A stretch of 64,000 nt of DNA, from positions 624,001-688,000 of the forward strand of contig NZ_CP070982.1 of the NCBI RefSeq assembly GCF_018417595.1, in the 5' to 3' direction. The stretch is from Pseudomonas entomophila. GTDB lineage: Bacteria; Pseudomonadota; Gammaproteobacteria; Pseudomonadales; Pseudomonadaceae. A program made the position numbers and the translations under genes. The notes under the pieces were generated by a model, which did no database searches, was not told the origin of the DNA, and saw only the letters and a list, made by a program, of their open reading frames with translations. This document shows positions 55,634 through 64,000 of the stretch, one piece after another (position 1 is the first letter of the stretch; every line of letters begins with the position of its first letter).

Positions 55634-56194
55634 TCAATGCGGCGGATACTGGCTCAACACCTGCGCCACCGTCTTCTGGATCGCCACGTTGCGCTCCTGC
55701 GGGCTGGGCGGGTAGTTGTTCATGATCTGCTCGGCGCTGCCGCGCCACACCAGCTTGCCGTCGCGACCGTCGAACAGGTCGATCTGGATGGTCGCCACCT
55801 TGTAGTCGACGCTGCGGGTCTCGTTGTACATCGGGCCGCCCCAGTAGCCCCCCCAGTAACCGCCCCAGGCACCACCGTAGTTGGTGGTGATCTGCTGCTG
55901 GCGGTCCTCCACGATCAGGTAGACGCGCACCCTCACATCAGGCTTGGCGTTGGCCTGGGCCGGGCGCAGGCCACGCTGGTCGAGCTGCTCGGCCACCGCC
56001 TGGCGGATGCGTTGCTCGGTCAGGTCGCTCTTGATGCGCGGATCGTCCGGGCGATACTGCAGGCCGGGTTCCTGCCAGGCCCAGCTGCGATAGGCGGCGA
56101 AATCGCGACTGGCATCGAAGTCCTGCTGGACGTTGTTGCTCGAGCAGGCCGCGAGCAACAACGCGAAAGCAAGTAGAACGTGGCGGCGCAACAT
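55634..56194 (-). CDS. DUF4136 lipoprotein (first of two)
   Basis: A 186-residue lipoprotein; signal with lipobox LLAACS at about residues 12-17. The mature part has the DUF4136 pattern FAAYRSWAWQEPG, IRQAVAEQLDQRGLRPAQ, a glycine- and tyrosine-rich loop, and IDLFDGRDGKLVWRGSAEQ. Function of the family is unknown; it is probably held at the outer membrane. The paralogue at 56215 lies just upstream on the same strand. Confidence 0.85.
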   Translation of the reverse strand: MLRRHVLLAFALLLAACSSNNVQQDFDASRDFAAYRSWAWQEPGLQYRPDDPRIKSDLTEQRIRQAVAEQLDQRGLRPAQANAKPDVRVRVYLIVEDRQQQITTNYGGAWGGYWGGYWGGPMYNETRSVDYKVATIQIDLFDGRDGKLVWRGSAEQIMNNYPPSPQERNVAIQKTVAQVLSQYPPH

Positions 56195-56214
56195 GATGGT
56201 TCTCCAGGGCGAAG

Positions 56215-56850
56215 TTAACTGGGAGGATAGCCGCTCAGCGCCTTGCCCACCGATTCGCGCAGGGCGCTTTCGCGATCACGCGGCGAGTCCTTGCCACTGC
56301 CACTCTCGGCGCTGGCGCTCCATACCGGCTGGCCGTTGCGGGCATCGAACAGGTCGATGCGCACCACCAGCACCTCGACTTCGTAGGTGCGCACGATCGG
56401 TACGCTGCCATAGGCGCCATAGCCGTTGCGGTAGCCACCGTAGCCGATGCTGCCGTAGGGGTACGGGCCGTAGTAGGGGTCGTAGTAGTCGTAGTCGCGC
56501 ACCTGGCGCAGGCGCCGCTCCAGGCGCAGGTCAGCGCTCACCAGTAGGTCCGCCGGCCCACTGCGGGCCGGGCGCAGGCCATGCTGGTCGAGGGCGCTGC
56601 TGACCGCGTCGGCGAGTTGTGCGGGGTCGGCGCTGGCCATGCCGCTGGGCAATTGGTTGTTGCGCCAGCTCCAGCTGCGATAGCGGCCGTAGTCGCGTGG
56701 CGCAGCCGGGTAGGCGCTGGCGTCGAAGGTGCTGGCCGCCTGGGGCGGTGCCGGTGGCAGGGGCTTGCTGCTGGCCACGTAGGGGTTGCTGCCCTGGCAG
56801 GCGGCCAGGGCGAGGGGCAGCAGGGCCAGGCAGAGCGAGCGATACAACAT
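56215..56850 (-). CDS. DUF4136 lipoprotein (second of two)
   Basis: A 211-residue paralogue of the previous gene: lipobox ALAACQ, then [30 protein letters not shown], a tyrosine-glycine-rich loop ([18 protein letters not shown]) and [22 protein letters not shown] 56850 begins the signal; the frame open to 57042 is not plausible. The pair looks like a tandem duplication that has since diverged. Confidence 0.85.
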   Translation of the reverse strand: MLYRSLCLALLPLALAACQGSNPYVASSKPLPPAPPQAASTFDASAYPAAPRDYGRYRSWSWRNNQLPSGMASADPAQLADAVSSALDQHGLRPARSGPADLLVSADLRLERRLRQVRDYDYYDPYYGPYPYGSIGYGGYRNGYGAYGSVPIVRTYEVEVLVVRIDLFDARNGQPVWSASAESGSGKDSPRDRESALRESVGKALSGYPPS

Positions 56851-56870
56851 GGTGTCTCCTGGCCGGGGTG

Positions 56871-57620
56871 TCAGTGGGGGCGGCAGATCCAGTGCAGGTA
56901 GCGGCCCAGCCCGGCAAAGCCTGGGTGGCGACGGTGGGCCAGTTCCATTTCCAGCAGGTCGAGCAGCTCGGCCTTTTCCTGGAACTCCTTGGGCATGTAG
57001 TCGTGGAACACGCGCACGCCACTCTCGCTTTCGACCTGCCACAGAGGTTCAAGTTGCGCCTTGAGGTCCCGTGGATCAAGTGGTTTTTGCGGGGTCAGGC
57101 TCTGTTTCTCGCCGGCCATGCGGTTGCTGCGCAGCTTGCGGAAATGCCCCTTGAGCAGGTTGCGGTAGACCAGCGCGTCGCGGTTGTAGAAGGCCAGCGA
57201 AAGCCAGCCTCCGGGCGCGGTCAACTGGTGCAGCACCGGCAGGATGCTCTCGGGTTCGGCCAGCCATTCCAGCACGGCGTGGCACAGCACCACGTCGTAG
57301 GGTTCGGTGAGCTGGCCCAGCAGATCCTGCCAGGGCGCCTGGATGAACTCGGCGGCCTGGCCGGCTTCCTTGAAGCGCTCGCGGGCGCCGTCGAGCATGG
57401 GCGCGGCGGGTTCGGCGAGGGTCAGGTGATGGCCGCGCTGGGCCAGCCACAGGGCCATGTGGCCCAGGCCCGCGCCGATGTCGAGAATACGCAGCGGGCG
57501 GTCGGGTAGCGTCTCGGCGAGGTCGGCCTGGAGCACCGCCAGGCGGATGGCACCCTTGGCGCCACCGTAGATCTTCTCGGCGAAACGGGTGGCCAGTTCA
57601 TCGAAGTGACGGTCGTTCAT
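56871..57620 (-). CDS. cmoM: tRNA 5-carboxymethoxyuridine methyltransferase
   Basis: A 249-residue SAM-dependent methyltransferase that methylates cmo5U34 in tRNA. Motif I is [20 protein letters not shown], followed by LAEPAAPML, and [12 protein letters not shown] as motif IV. The [20 protein letters not shown] stretch is typical of CmoM. ATG 57620 overlaps the stop of the upstream MazG-like gene by 4 nt. Confidence 0.88.
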   Translation of the reverse strand: MNDRHFDELATRFAEKIYGGAKGAIRLAVLQADLAETLPDRPLRILDIGAGLGHMALWLAQRGHHLTLAEPAAPMLDGARERFKEAGQAAEFIQAPWQDLLGQLTEPYDVVLCHAVLEWLAEPESILPVLHQLTAPGGWLSLAFYNRDALVYRNLLKGHFRKLRSNRMAGEKQSLTPQKPLDPRDLKAQLEPLWQVESESGVRVFHDYMPKEFQEKAELLDLLEMELAHRRHPGFAGLGRYLHWICRPH

Positions 57621-57922
57621 TTGGCGAAGCGCCTCTCGCTGTCGGCCAGCTTGGCTCGCACCACCTCGTTCATGTCCAGGCCCAGCTCGCTGCACAGCAG
57701 CAACAGGTACAGGACGATGTCGCCGACCTCCTGGCCGGCGTGGGCGAGCTTGTCGGCAGGGAGCTGGCGCGATTCGTCCTCGCTCAGCCACTGGAAGATT
57801 TCCACCAGTTCGGCCATCTCGACGCTGGCGGCCATGGCCAGGTTCTTCGGGCTGTGGAAGCCGCGCCAGTCATTGTTGTCGCGAATGCGGTGCAGGCGCT
57901 CGGTCAGTTCTTGCAGGTTCAT
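57617..57922 (-). CDS. MazG-like nucleotide pyrophosphohydrolase
   Basis: A 101-residue all-helical protein of the MazG/dCTPase group. The metal-binding pattern is present: ASVEMAELVEIFQW (ExxE-type helix) and AGQEVGDIVLYLLLL (ExxD helix). Such enzymes hydrolyse house-cleaning nucleotides; the substrate here is not known. ATG 57922 starts MNLQELTERL; the longer frame to 57985 is not needed. Confidence 0.85.
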   Translation of the reverse strand: MNLQELTERLHRIRDNNDWRGFHSPKNLAMAASVEMAELVEIFQWLSEDESRQLPADKLAHAGQEVGDIVLYLLLLCSELGLDMNEVVRAKLADSERRFAK

Positions 57923-58016
57923 CGGGGTCTCCTCGTGGCGCATAGCTTCCGGCGAGGGGCACCGCAAAGCAAGCGCCAGTGGCAACCGGCTTTGCCAGCG
58001 AAGGCCGAGGCAGCGT

Positions 58017-58868
58017 TCAAAGCGGCTTCCACCCTCCGGTCATGTGCAGCAACCCCCCGTGCCCATCCAGCCGCAATTCGCCTGCCTCACCGGCGTCGCT
58101 GGCACTGAGCACCACTTCAGAAGGCAGGCGCACCGGTTTGCGGAAATCCACCGCGAACTCATAACCCGCCGCAGGTAAATGCCCCTGCAACGCCGCCAGC
58201 GCCATCGCCTTGCTCCACATGCCATGGGCGATGGCCTTGGGAAAACCGAACAGCCGGGCCGTGACGCTGCTCAGGTGGATGGGGTTGTAGTCGCCGCAGA
58301 CCCGGGCATAGCGCCTGCCGATGTCGCTGTCGGCATACCAGCGGGTGGCTTCGGGCAGGACGGCGGGCTCGGTTTCGGGCGTTTCAACGCCCTGATAATC
58401 GAGCTTGAGGCCACGCACCAGCATGCGGCTGGTTTCGCGCCAGAGCAGGCCCAGGCCGTCTTCGGCCTCGGTGACCAGGTCGAAGGTGCCGCCTTTCTCG
58501 TGGGGTTGCAGGTTGTCGGCGTACACCGCAAAACGCAGGCCGTCGATGCCGCCGAGCGGGCGCAGGACCTGGATGGCATTATGCAGGTGCACCAGGCCCA
58601 GCAACGGGAAGGGGAACTCATGGGCAGTCAGCAGCTGCATCTGCAGGGCGAACGCCAGGACATGGGGGTAGGTGCCCGGCAAGCGGCCGTCGTCGACGAA
58701 GTGGCAAAGCCGACGGTAAGCCGCCAGCTGTTGCGGGTCGACCCGCAGGAAGCAGCGCAGGCCCTGCTCGGGCAATGTGCTGCCATGGATCTTGCGTTTG
58801 GCCAGCGCCCGCAGGTACAGGCTGGTGCTCGAATCGGGGCTGTGCAGTTCATGCCAGGGTCGGTTCAT
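58017..58868 (-). CDS. MaoC-like enoyl-hydratase/dehydratase (HtdX-like)
   Basis: A 283-residue double hot-dog protein. The hydratase motif is in the C-terminal half: YARVCGDYNPIHLS, then GFPKAIAHGMWSKA, giving the usual Asp and His of (R)-hydratases. The N-terminal half is a degenerate hot-dog. The gene lies 2 nt downstream of the FabG4-like gene, on the same strand; with the divergent thiolase it forms a set seen in mycobacteria as htdX-fabG4-fadA2. It probably acts on 3-hydroxyacyl thioesters. Confidence 0.85.
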   Translation of the reverse strand: MNRPWHELHSPDSSTSLYLRALAKRKIHGSTLPEQGLRCFLRVDPQQLAAYRRLCHFVDDGRLPGTYPHVLAFALQMQLLTAHEFPFPLLGLVHLHNAIQVLRPLGGIDGLRFAVYADNLQPHEKGGTFDLVTEAEDGLGLLWRETSRMLVRGLKLDYQGVETPETEPAVLPEATRWYADSDIGRRYARVCGDYNPIHLSSVTARLFGFPKAIAHGMWSKAMALAALQGHLPAAGYEFAVDFRKPVRLPSEVVLSASDAGEAGELRLDGHGGLLHMTGGWKPL

Positions 58869-58870
58869 GC

Positions 58871-60223
58871 TCAGGCCCCCATCAATGCCTGGCCACAGAC
58901 CCGCAGCGCCTGGCCATTGACCGCCCCCGAGCCCGGCTGGCTGAGCCAGGCGATGGCCTCGGCGACATCCTGCGGCAAGCCACCCTGGCCCAGCGAGCTC
59001 AGGCGCCGCCCGGCCTCGCGCAGGCCCATGGGCATGGCGGCGGTCATGTGGGTCTCGATGAAGCCCGGCGCCACGGCATTGATGCTGGCGCCGCGCTCGG
59101 CCAGTGGTTTCGCCCAGGCCTGGGCGAGGCCGATCAGCCCGGCCTTGCTGGCGGCGTAGTTCGATTGGCCACGGTTGCCGGCGATGCCGCTGACCGAAGC
59201 GAGCAGGGTGATGCGCGCGTCGTCGCGCAGCGTACCGGCCTCCAGCAGTGCCTGGGTCAGCACCTGCGGCGCCTTGAGGTTGACCGCGAGCACCGCGTCC
59301 CAGTACTCCGGGGTCATGTTGGCCAGGGTCTTGTCGCGGGTGATACCCGCGTTGTGCACCAGGATATCCAGGCCGTCGGGTAGTGCCTCGACCAGTTGCG
59401 CGGTAGTGTCGGCGGCGCAGATGTCCAGGGCCAGGGCGCGGCCACCGAGGCGCGCGGCCAGGGCGTCGAGGTCCTTTTGTGCCTGGGGCACGTCCAGCAG
59501 GGTGACCTCGGCGCCATCACGGGCCAGGGTCTCGGCGATGGCCGCGCCGATGCCGCGGGCGGAGCCCGTGACCAGCGCGCGGCGCCCGGCCAGCGGACGC
59601 GTCCAGTCCTCGACCTGGGCGGCGCATGCGTTCAGGCGCAACACCTGGCCGGAAACGAACGCGCTTTTGGGGGACAGGAAAAAGCGCAAGGCGCCGTCCA
59701 ACTGGTCTTCGGCACCGGCGCCGACATACAGCAGGTTGGCCGTGGCGCCATTGCGCAGTTCCTTGGCCAGCGAGCGACTGAAACCTTCGAGCGCGCGCTG
59801 GGCGACGCTGGCCTGTGGGTCGTCGAGGCCCTCCGGCGGGCGACCGAGGATCACCACGTGGGCGCAGGGCGCCAGGCTGCGCAGCAAGGGCTGGAAGAAT
59901 TCGCGCAACTGCTTGAGCTGGTCGCTGTCGGACAGGTGACTGGCGTCGAACACCACGGCCTTGAGCTTCGGCCCGAGGCCGGCGACCCAGGGTGCGCAGA
60001 CCAGGCTGTCGTCATTGAAGCTGTAGCAATCGGCGGTCAGGCGCGGGGCAATTGTCTCGACATGCCTGGCCAGCGGCCCGCCACCGAGCACCAGCGCACC
60101 CTCCACCGGGCGCAGGCGGCCGGCTTGCCAGCGCTCCAGCGGCACCGGGCGCGGCAGGCCGAGGGCATCGACCAGGCGGCGGCCGAGGGCGGAGTTGGCA
60201 AAACCGATGTAGCGATCGCTCAT
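58871..60223 (-). CDS. FabG4-like 3-oxoacyl thioester reductase
   Basis: A 450-residue reductase, about twice the length of an ordinary FabG. Residues 1-210 are an extra, flavodoxin-like N-terminal domain (GALVLGGGP; KAVVFDASHL). The C-terminal SDR domain has the cofactor motif TGSARGIG (219-226), NAGITRD, catalytic Ser343, Tyr356 and Lys360 (SNYAASK). In Mycobacterium FabG4 prefers NADH and long-chain 3-oxoacyl-CoA. ATG 60223 starts the first conserved strand. Confidence 0.88.
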   Translation of the reverse strand: MSDRYIGFANSALGRRLVDALGLPRPVPLERWQAGRLRPVEGALVLGGGPLARHVETIAPRLTADCYSFNDDSLVCAPWVAGLGPKLKAVVFDASHLSDSDQLKQLREFFQPLLRSLAPCAHVVILGRPPEGLDDPQASVAQRALEGFSRSLAKELRNGATANLLYVGAGAEDQLDGALRFFLSPKSAFVSGQVLRLNACAAQVEDWTRPLAGRRALVTGSARGIGAAIAETLARDGAEVTLLDVPQAQKDLDALAARLGGRALALDICAADTTAQLVEALPDGLDILVHNAGITRDKTLANMTPEYWDAVLAVNLKAPQVLTQALLEAGTLRDDARITLLASVSGIAGNRGQSNYAASKAGLIGLAQAWAKPLAERGASINAVAPGFIETHMTAAMPMGLREAGRRLSSLGQGGLPQDVAEAIAWLSQPGSGAVNGQALRVCGQALMGA

Positions 60224-60337
60224 GGGGGTTCTCCCTGAAAGGCAAGCATGCAGTGTGGACCAAGTTTGTCGCAGGGGCGTTCGAATGCTGTAAAAGAACC
60301 TAGTCTTACGGATCAATTTGTTTCAGGAGGAACAGGC

Positions 60338-61615
60338 ATGCGTTCAACTCGCCGGGTCGCGATCCTGGGTGGAAACCGGATCCCTTTCGCCCGCTCCAAT
60401 GGCGCCTATGCCAAGGCCAGCAACCAGGCGATGCTCACCGCCACCCTGGAAGGGCTGATCGAACGCTTCCGCTTGCATGGCCTGTGCCTGGGCGAAGTGG
60501 CCGCAGGCGCGGTGCTCAAGCATTCCCACGACATGAGCCTGACCCGCGAATGCGTGCTCGGCTCGCGGCTGGCGCCGCAGACCCCGGCCTACGACATCCA
60601 GCAGGCCTGTGGCACGGGGCTTGAAGCGGCGTTGCTGGTGGCCAACAAGATCGCCCTTGGGCAGATCGACAGCGGTATCGCCGGCGGTGTCGACACCACC
60701 TCCGACGCGCCGATCGCGGTCAACGAGGGTCTGCGCCAGATCCTGCTGCTGGCCCATCGCGGGCGGAACCTGGGCGAGCGGCTCAAGCCGTTTCTCAAGC
60801 TGCGGCCCAGGCATCTGATCCCGACGTTGCCGCGCAACGGCGAACCGCGTACGGGGTTGTCCATGGGTGAGCACTGCGAGCAGATGGCCCAGGCCTGGCA
60901 CATCGAGCGCGCCGAGCAGGACGAGCTGACCCTGCTCAGCCACCAGAACCTGGCGACGTCCTATGCCGAAGGCTGGCACGACGACCTGCTAACCCCGTAC
61001 CTGGGCCTGGCCCGCGACAACAACTTGCGCCCGGATCTCACGCTCGAACAACTGGCAGCGCTCAAGCCGGTGTTCGACCGCAGTGGCCTGGGCACCCTGA
61101 CCCCAGGCAACTCCACGCCGCTCACCGATGGCGCCTCGCTGGTGCTGCTGGGTAGCGAGCAATGGGCCGAAGAGCACGATCTGGAGGTCATGGCCTACCT
61201 GGTCGATGGCGAGAACGCCGCAGTGGACTTCGTCCATGGCCAGGAGGGGCTGCTGATGGCACCGGTGTACGCGGTGCCGCGCCTGCTGGCGCGCAATGGC
61301 CTGACCCTGCAGGATTTCGACTACTACGAAATCCACGAAGCCTTCGCCGCCCAGGTGCTGTGCACGCTCAAGGCCTGGGAAGATGCCGACTACTGCCGCA
61401 CCCGGCTGGGGCTCGAGGCGCCGCTGGGGGCCATCGACCGCAGCAAGCTCAACGTTCATGGCAGCTCGCTGGCGGCAGGGCATCCGTTCGCCGCGACCGG
61501 GGGGCGGATTCTGGTCAACATGGCCAAGTTGCTGGCCAGGCGGGGCAAGGGGCGCGGGTTGATTTCGATCTGCGCGGCGGGGGGGCAGGGGGTGACGGCG
61601 ATCGTAGAGCGCTGA
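60338..61615 (+). CDS. Thiolase (acetyl-CoA C-acyltransferase, FadA2-like)
   Basis: A 425-residue thiolase. Catalytic Cys91 lies in IQQACGTGLEAAL; the C-terminal half has YYEIHEAFAAQVL, VHGSSLAAGHPFAATGG and the second cysteine (412) in SICAAGGQGVTA. ATG 60338 has a strong AGGAGG site. It is divergent from the FabG4/MaoC pair, and the three together would make a short beta-oxidation or chain-building cycle. Confidence 0.92.
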   Translation: MRSTRRVAILGGNRIPFARSNGAYAKASNQAMLTATLEGLIERFRLHGLCLGEVAAGAVLKHSHDMSLTRECVLGSRLAPQTPAYDIQQACGTGLEAALLVANKIALGQIDSGIAGGVDTTSDAPIAVNEGLRQILLLAHRGRNLGERLKPFLKLRPRHLIPTLPRNGEPRTGLSMGEHCEQMAQAWHIERAEQDELTLLSHQNLATSYAEGWHDDLLTPYLGLARDNNLRPDLTLEQLAALKPVFDRSGLGTLTPGNSTPLTDGASLVLLGSEQWAEEHDLEVMAYLVDGENAAVDFVHGQEGLLMAPVYAVPRLLARNGLTLQDFDYYEIHEAFAAQVLCTLKAWEDADYCRTRLGLEAPLGAIDRSKLNVHGSSLAAGHPFAATGGRILVNMAKLLARRGKGRGLISICAAGGQGVTAIVER

Positions 61616-61636
61616 TCGACCAGGGTCCGAGTCGAT

Positions 61637-61706
61637 CCTTTCGCGGGTAAACCCGCTCCCACAGGAGCACCGCTGAACCTGTAGGAGCGGGTTTACCCGC
61701 GAAAGG
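61637..61706. repeat. REP hairpin
   Basis: Inverted arms of the CCTTTCGCGGGTAAACCCGC type at 61637-61661 and about 61682-61706, with a short spacer. It is a fourth REP sub-family in this window, between the thiolase and the AraC-type gene. Confidence 0.88.
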
Positions 61707-61762
61707 GCCAACGCCGACCGACACCTGTTACGCTTGTCTGGTCAGCGCCACAAGAAGCCCTC

Positions 61763-62542
61763 ATGCCGAGTATCGGACATCCCCGCCCCATTCCCGACCT
61801 GGACCGACTCCCCCGGCCACTCTACGCCCGCGCCGAAAGCCTGGGCGCCGGCTCCTGGACCACCCGTCACCAGCACGATTGGGTGCAGTTCTCCTACGCC
61901 ATCAGCGGCGTGCTCGGCGTCTACACCAGCGACGGCAGCTATTTTGCACCGCCGCAGTGGGGCGTGTGGATTCCCGCCGGCACCGAGCATGAAGTGGTGA
62001 CCTCGATGCAGGCCGAGATGCGCAGCCTGTACGTGCGCCACGATGCCTGTACCTGGGCGCCAGCGGAGTGCCGGGTGCTGGAAGTCACGCCGTTGGCGCG
62101 GGAACTGATCAAGCAGTTCTGCACTTTCGCGGTGGACTATCCGGAGGGGGAGAGCACCGAGGCGCGATTGGTTGCGGTGTTGCTGGACCAGTTGCAGACC
62201 TTGCCGCAGGTGGGGTTTTCCCTGCCGTTGCCCCGTCACCCGGGGTTGCTGGCGTTGTGCAATGGCCTGATCGCCGAACCAGATCAGCCCCAGACCCTGC
62301 AGCAATGGGCGCTGCAGTTGGGCGTCTCGGAGAAGACGTTGATGCGCCTGTTCCAGCGCGAGACGGGCTTGAGTTTTCGCAACTGGCGCCAGCGCATGCG
62401 CCTGCTGTCGTCGCTGGCGCTGCTGGAGGCGGGAGAGAGCGTGACCCAGGCGGCGCTGGGCTGCGGGTATGACTCGACATCGGCATTCATTGCGGCGTTC
62501 AAGCAACTGTTTGGCGCCACCCCCGGAGAGCTCAAGCTCTGA
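61763..62542 (+). CDS. AraC-family transcriptional regulator
   Basis: A 259-residue regulator with an N-terminal cupin ligand domain (WTTRHQHDWVQFSYAISGVL; FAPPQWGVWIPAGTEHEV) and a C-terminal double helix-turn-helix (TLQQWALQLGVSEKTLMRLF; SVTQAALGCGYDSTSAFIAA ending FKQLFGATPGEL). Ligand and targets are unknown; it could control its neighbours. The gene has an A-rich but weak ribosome binding site. Confidence 0.9.
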   Translation: MPSIGHPRPIPDLDRLPRPLYARAESLGAGSWTTRHQHDWVQFSYAISGVLGVYTSDGSYFAPPQWGVWIPAGTEHEVVTSMQAEMRSLYVRHDACTWAPAECRVLEVTPLARELIKQFCTFAVDYPEGESTEARLVAVLLDQLQTLPQVGFSLPLPRHPGLLALCNGLIAEPDQPQTLQQWALQLGVSEKTLMRLFQRETGLSFRNWRQRMRLLSSLALLEAGESVTQAALGCGYDSTSAFIAAFKQLFGATPGELKL

Positions 62543-62607
62543 AGCCAGCCCCTGCAGGTCTGTCGCGAATCGACCTTTAGGGGCAGTCTGTTGCGGCGCC
62601 AGGCACC

Positions 62608-64000
62608 TCAGGTCCTGAACCTGCGCACCAAGGCATCCAGTTCGTTGGACAACCCCGCCAAACTCTCGGAATCCTGCCGCGCCGCCTGGGCCAGCTCTGC
62701 CACCAGCTGGGCATCCCCGTGGATCTGGCTGATGTGCCGGTTGATGTCCTCGGCCACCTGGTGCTGCTCCTCGGCGGCGGTGGCGATCTGGGTGTTCATG
62801 TCGCGAATGATGTCCACCGACTCACGGATCTGCCCGAAACTGTCGCGGGCCATACCGATACGGCTGACCGACTGCTGCGACACCTCGATGCTCGCGTGCA
62901 TCTGCTCGGCTACCTGCGCGGTGCGGCTGGCCAGGTTGCCCAGCAGGCCATCGATCTCAGCGGTGGAGTCAGCGGTGCGCTTGGCCAGGGCGCGTACTTC
63001 ATCGGCCACCACCGCAAAGCCACGGCCTTGTTCGCCGGCGCGGGCCGCCTCGATGGCAGCGTTGAGTGCCAGCAGGTTGGTCTGCTCGGCGATCGAACGG
63101 ATGGTACCGAGAATCGACTGGATCGCGTTGCTGTCGCGCTCCAGCTGCTGGATCGACTGTGCCGACTGTTCGATTTCCTGGCTCAGGCGATCAACGCTCT
63201 GTACTGCCGCGTCGATCTGCTGCTGGCCTTCACGGGCCTGCTGCTGGCCGCTGTCGGCCGACATCGCCGCCTGGCTGCAGGAGCGGGCCACTTCGTTGGC
63301 GGTGGCGACCATCTCATGGAACGCGGTGGAGACCATGTCCACGGCTTCGCGCTGGCGTCCGGCGGCCTCTGCCATGTCGCCGGAAACCCGGGTCGAACTG
63401 CTGGAGGTGCTGAGGATCTTGTTGGCCGCCGTACCGATATGCTGGATCAGGCTGCGGATGGCCCCGAGGAACTGGTTGAACCAGCTGGCCAGCTGGGCGG
63501 TTTCGTCGCGGCCACGGATCTCCAGGTTGCGGGTCAGGTCGCCTTCACCTTGGGCGATGCCTTCCAGGCCACTGCTGACGCTGTTGATCGGGCGCACGAT
63601 GAGCTTGGCGAACGCCGCGCCGACAGCCGCGAACACCGCTGCCAGGACCAGCGCGACGGCACCGATCAACCAGGTCAGGCGGGTGGTGGTCTGCATGACC
63701 TCGTCCTGCTGGATCAGGCCGATGAAGGTCCAGCCCAGTTGCTCGTCGGGATAGACGTTGGCCATGAAACGCTCGCCGTTGATCTCGACTTCCGCCAGGC
63801 CCTTGCCGGCCTTGGCCAGGTCGGCGTAACCACCGCCCAGGCTGGCGAGCTGCTTGAAGTTGTGGCTGGCATCGCGCGGGTCGACCATCACGTTGCCGTT
63901 GTGCTCCATCAGGATCAGGTAGCCGCTCTCGCCCAGCTTGATCTGCTTGACGATCTCGGTCAGGCCCTTGAGCGACACGTCGATGTTGACCACCCCGCCC
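62608..64000 (-). CDS. Methyl-accepting chemotaxis protein (C-terminal part)
   Basis: The frame is open at the right edge of the window, so the N-terminus is missing. Visible parts, in order: the end of a Cache-type sensor domain ([30 protein letters not shown]), a membrane helix ([20 protein letters not shown]), a HAMP domain and the signalling domain with its conserved tip ([20 protein letters not shown]). The tail ends VRRFRT with no CheR-binding pentapeptide. Ligand unknown, though amino acid or organic acid sensors in Pseudomonas have this layout. Confidence 0.93.
   Translation of the reverse strand, partial: GGVVNIDVSLKGLTEIVKQIKLGESGYLILMEHNGNVMVDPRDASHNFKQLASLGGGYADLAKAGKGLAEVEINGERFMANVYPDEQLGWTFIGLIQQDEVMQTTTRLTWLIGAVALVLAAVFAAVGAAFAKLIVRPINSVSSGLEGIAQGEGDLTRNLEIRGRDETAQLASWFNQFLGAIRSLIQHIGTAANKILSTSSSSTRVSGDMAEAAGRQREAVDMVSTAFHEMVATANEVARSCSQAAMSADSGQQQAREGQQQIDAAVQSVDRLSQEIEQSAQSIQQLERDSNAIQSILGTIRSIAEQTNLLALNAAIEAARAGEQGRGFAVVADEVRALAKRTADSTAEIDGLLGNLASRTAQVAEQMHASIEVSQQSVSRIGMARDSFGQIRESVDIIRDMNTQIATAAEEQHQVAEDINRHISQIHGDAQLVAELAQAARQDSESLAGLSNELDALVRRFRT

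Overview
The window is GC-rich Pseudomonas DNA, most like the P. putida/P. fluorescens side of the genus. The signs are the ppa, mtfA, mpl-ubiX and eat-eutBC-exaC gene orders, a Tad/Flp pilus locus with PprA/PprB-type regulators, and many intergenic REP hairpins of the 'GTAGGAGCGG...' type.

Layout. 1-1424: end of the RNA ligase gene rtcB and its partner rlaP. 1519-7025: an iron-starvation module made of a periplasmic esterase, a FecR-like anti-sigma factor, a FecI-like sigma factor with a Fur box, and a TonB-dependent receptor with a signalling domain. 7395-13162: a four-gene cassette encoding a LuxE-like acyl-protein synthetase, a LuxC acyl reductase fused to a PaaK-like adenylating domain, a second PaaK-like enzyme and a GNAT acyltransferase. 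There is no luciferase, so this looks like a fatty-aldehyde or small-molecule pathway that I cannot match to a described one. 13183-23199: a roughly 10 kb, AT-richer integrative element bounded by a 22-bp direct repeat. It carries a P4-type integrase, an AlpA-like regulator, a YfjJ/Gp2-like replication protein and cargo, including a 1338-residue NACHT/STAND-like NTPase with a C-terminal PD-(D/E)xK nuclease signature, which is a strong candidate anti-phage defence protein.

23404-30900: an S24-like regulator that has lost its catalytic dyad, ppa, mtfA, a DedA protein, a GNAT, and eutC-eutB-eat for ethanolamine catabolism. An IS3-family element (30996-32420) sits in the loop of a REP hairpin between eat and exaC. 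exaC (acetaldehyde dehydrogenase) and eat each have a -24/-12 sigma-54 promoter, and a divergent sigma-54 activator lies next to exaC. Ethanolamine is imported by Eat, split by EutBC to acetaldehyde and ammonia, and the aldehyde is oxidised by ExaC. 36286-40297: mpl, ubiX, a YceK-like lipoprotein and a TpsB-type outer membrane transporter with no TpsA beside it.

40465-55435: Tad (type IVb Flp) pilus locus, with pilin, assembly machine (cpaB, cpaC, tadZ, cpaF, tadB, tadC, tadD), prepilin peptidase, TadE and TadG pseudopilins, and the PprA kinase and PprB regulator. 55634-64000: two DUF4136 lipoproteins, cmoM, a MazG-like pyrophosphohydrolase, a MaoC hydratase/FabG4-like reductase/thiolase trio arranged as in mycobacteria, an AraC-type regulator and a truncated chemoreceptor. 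I saw no rRNA, tRNA or CRISPR array. Start codons were chosen from ribosome binding sites, domain limits and overlaps. Family calls come from motif recognition, not from database searches.
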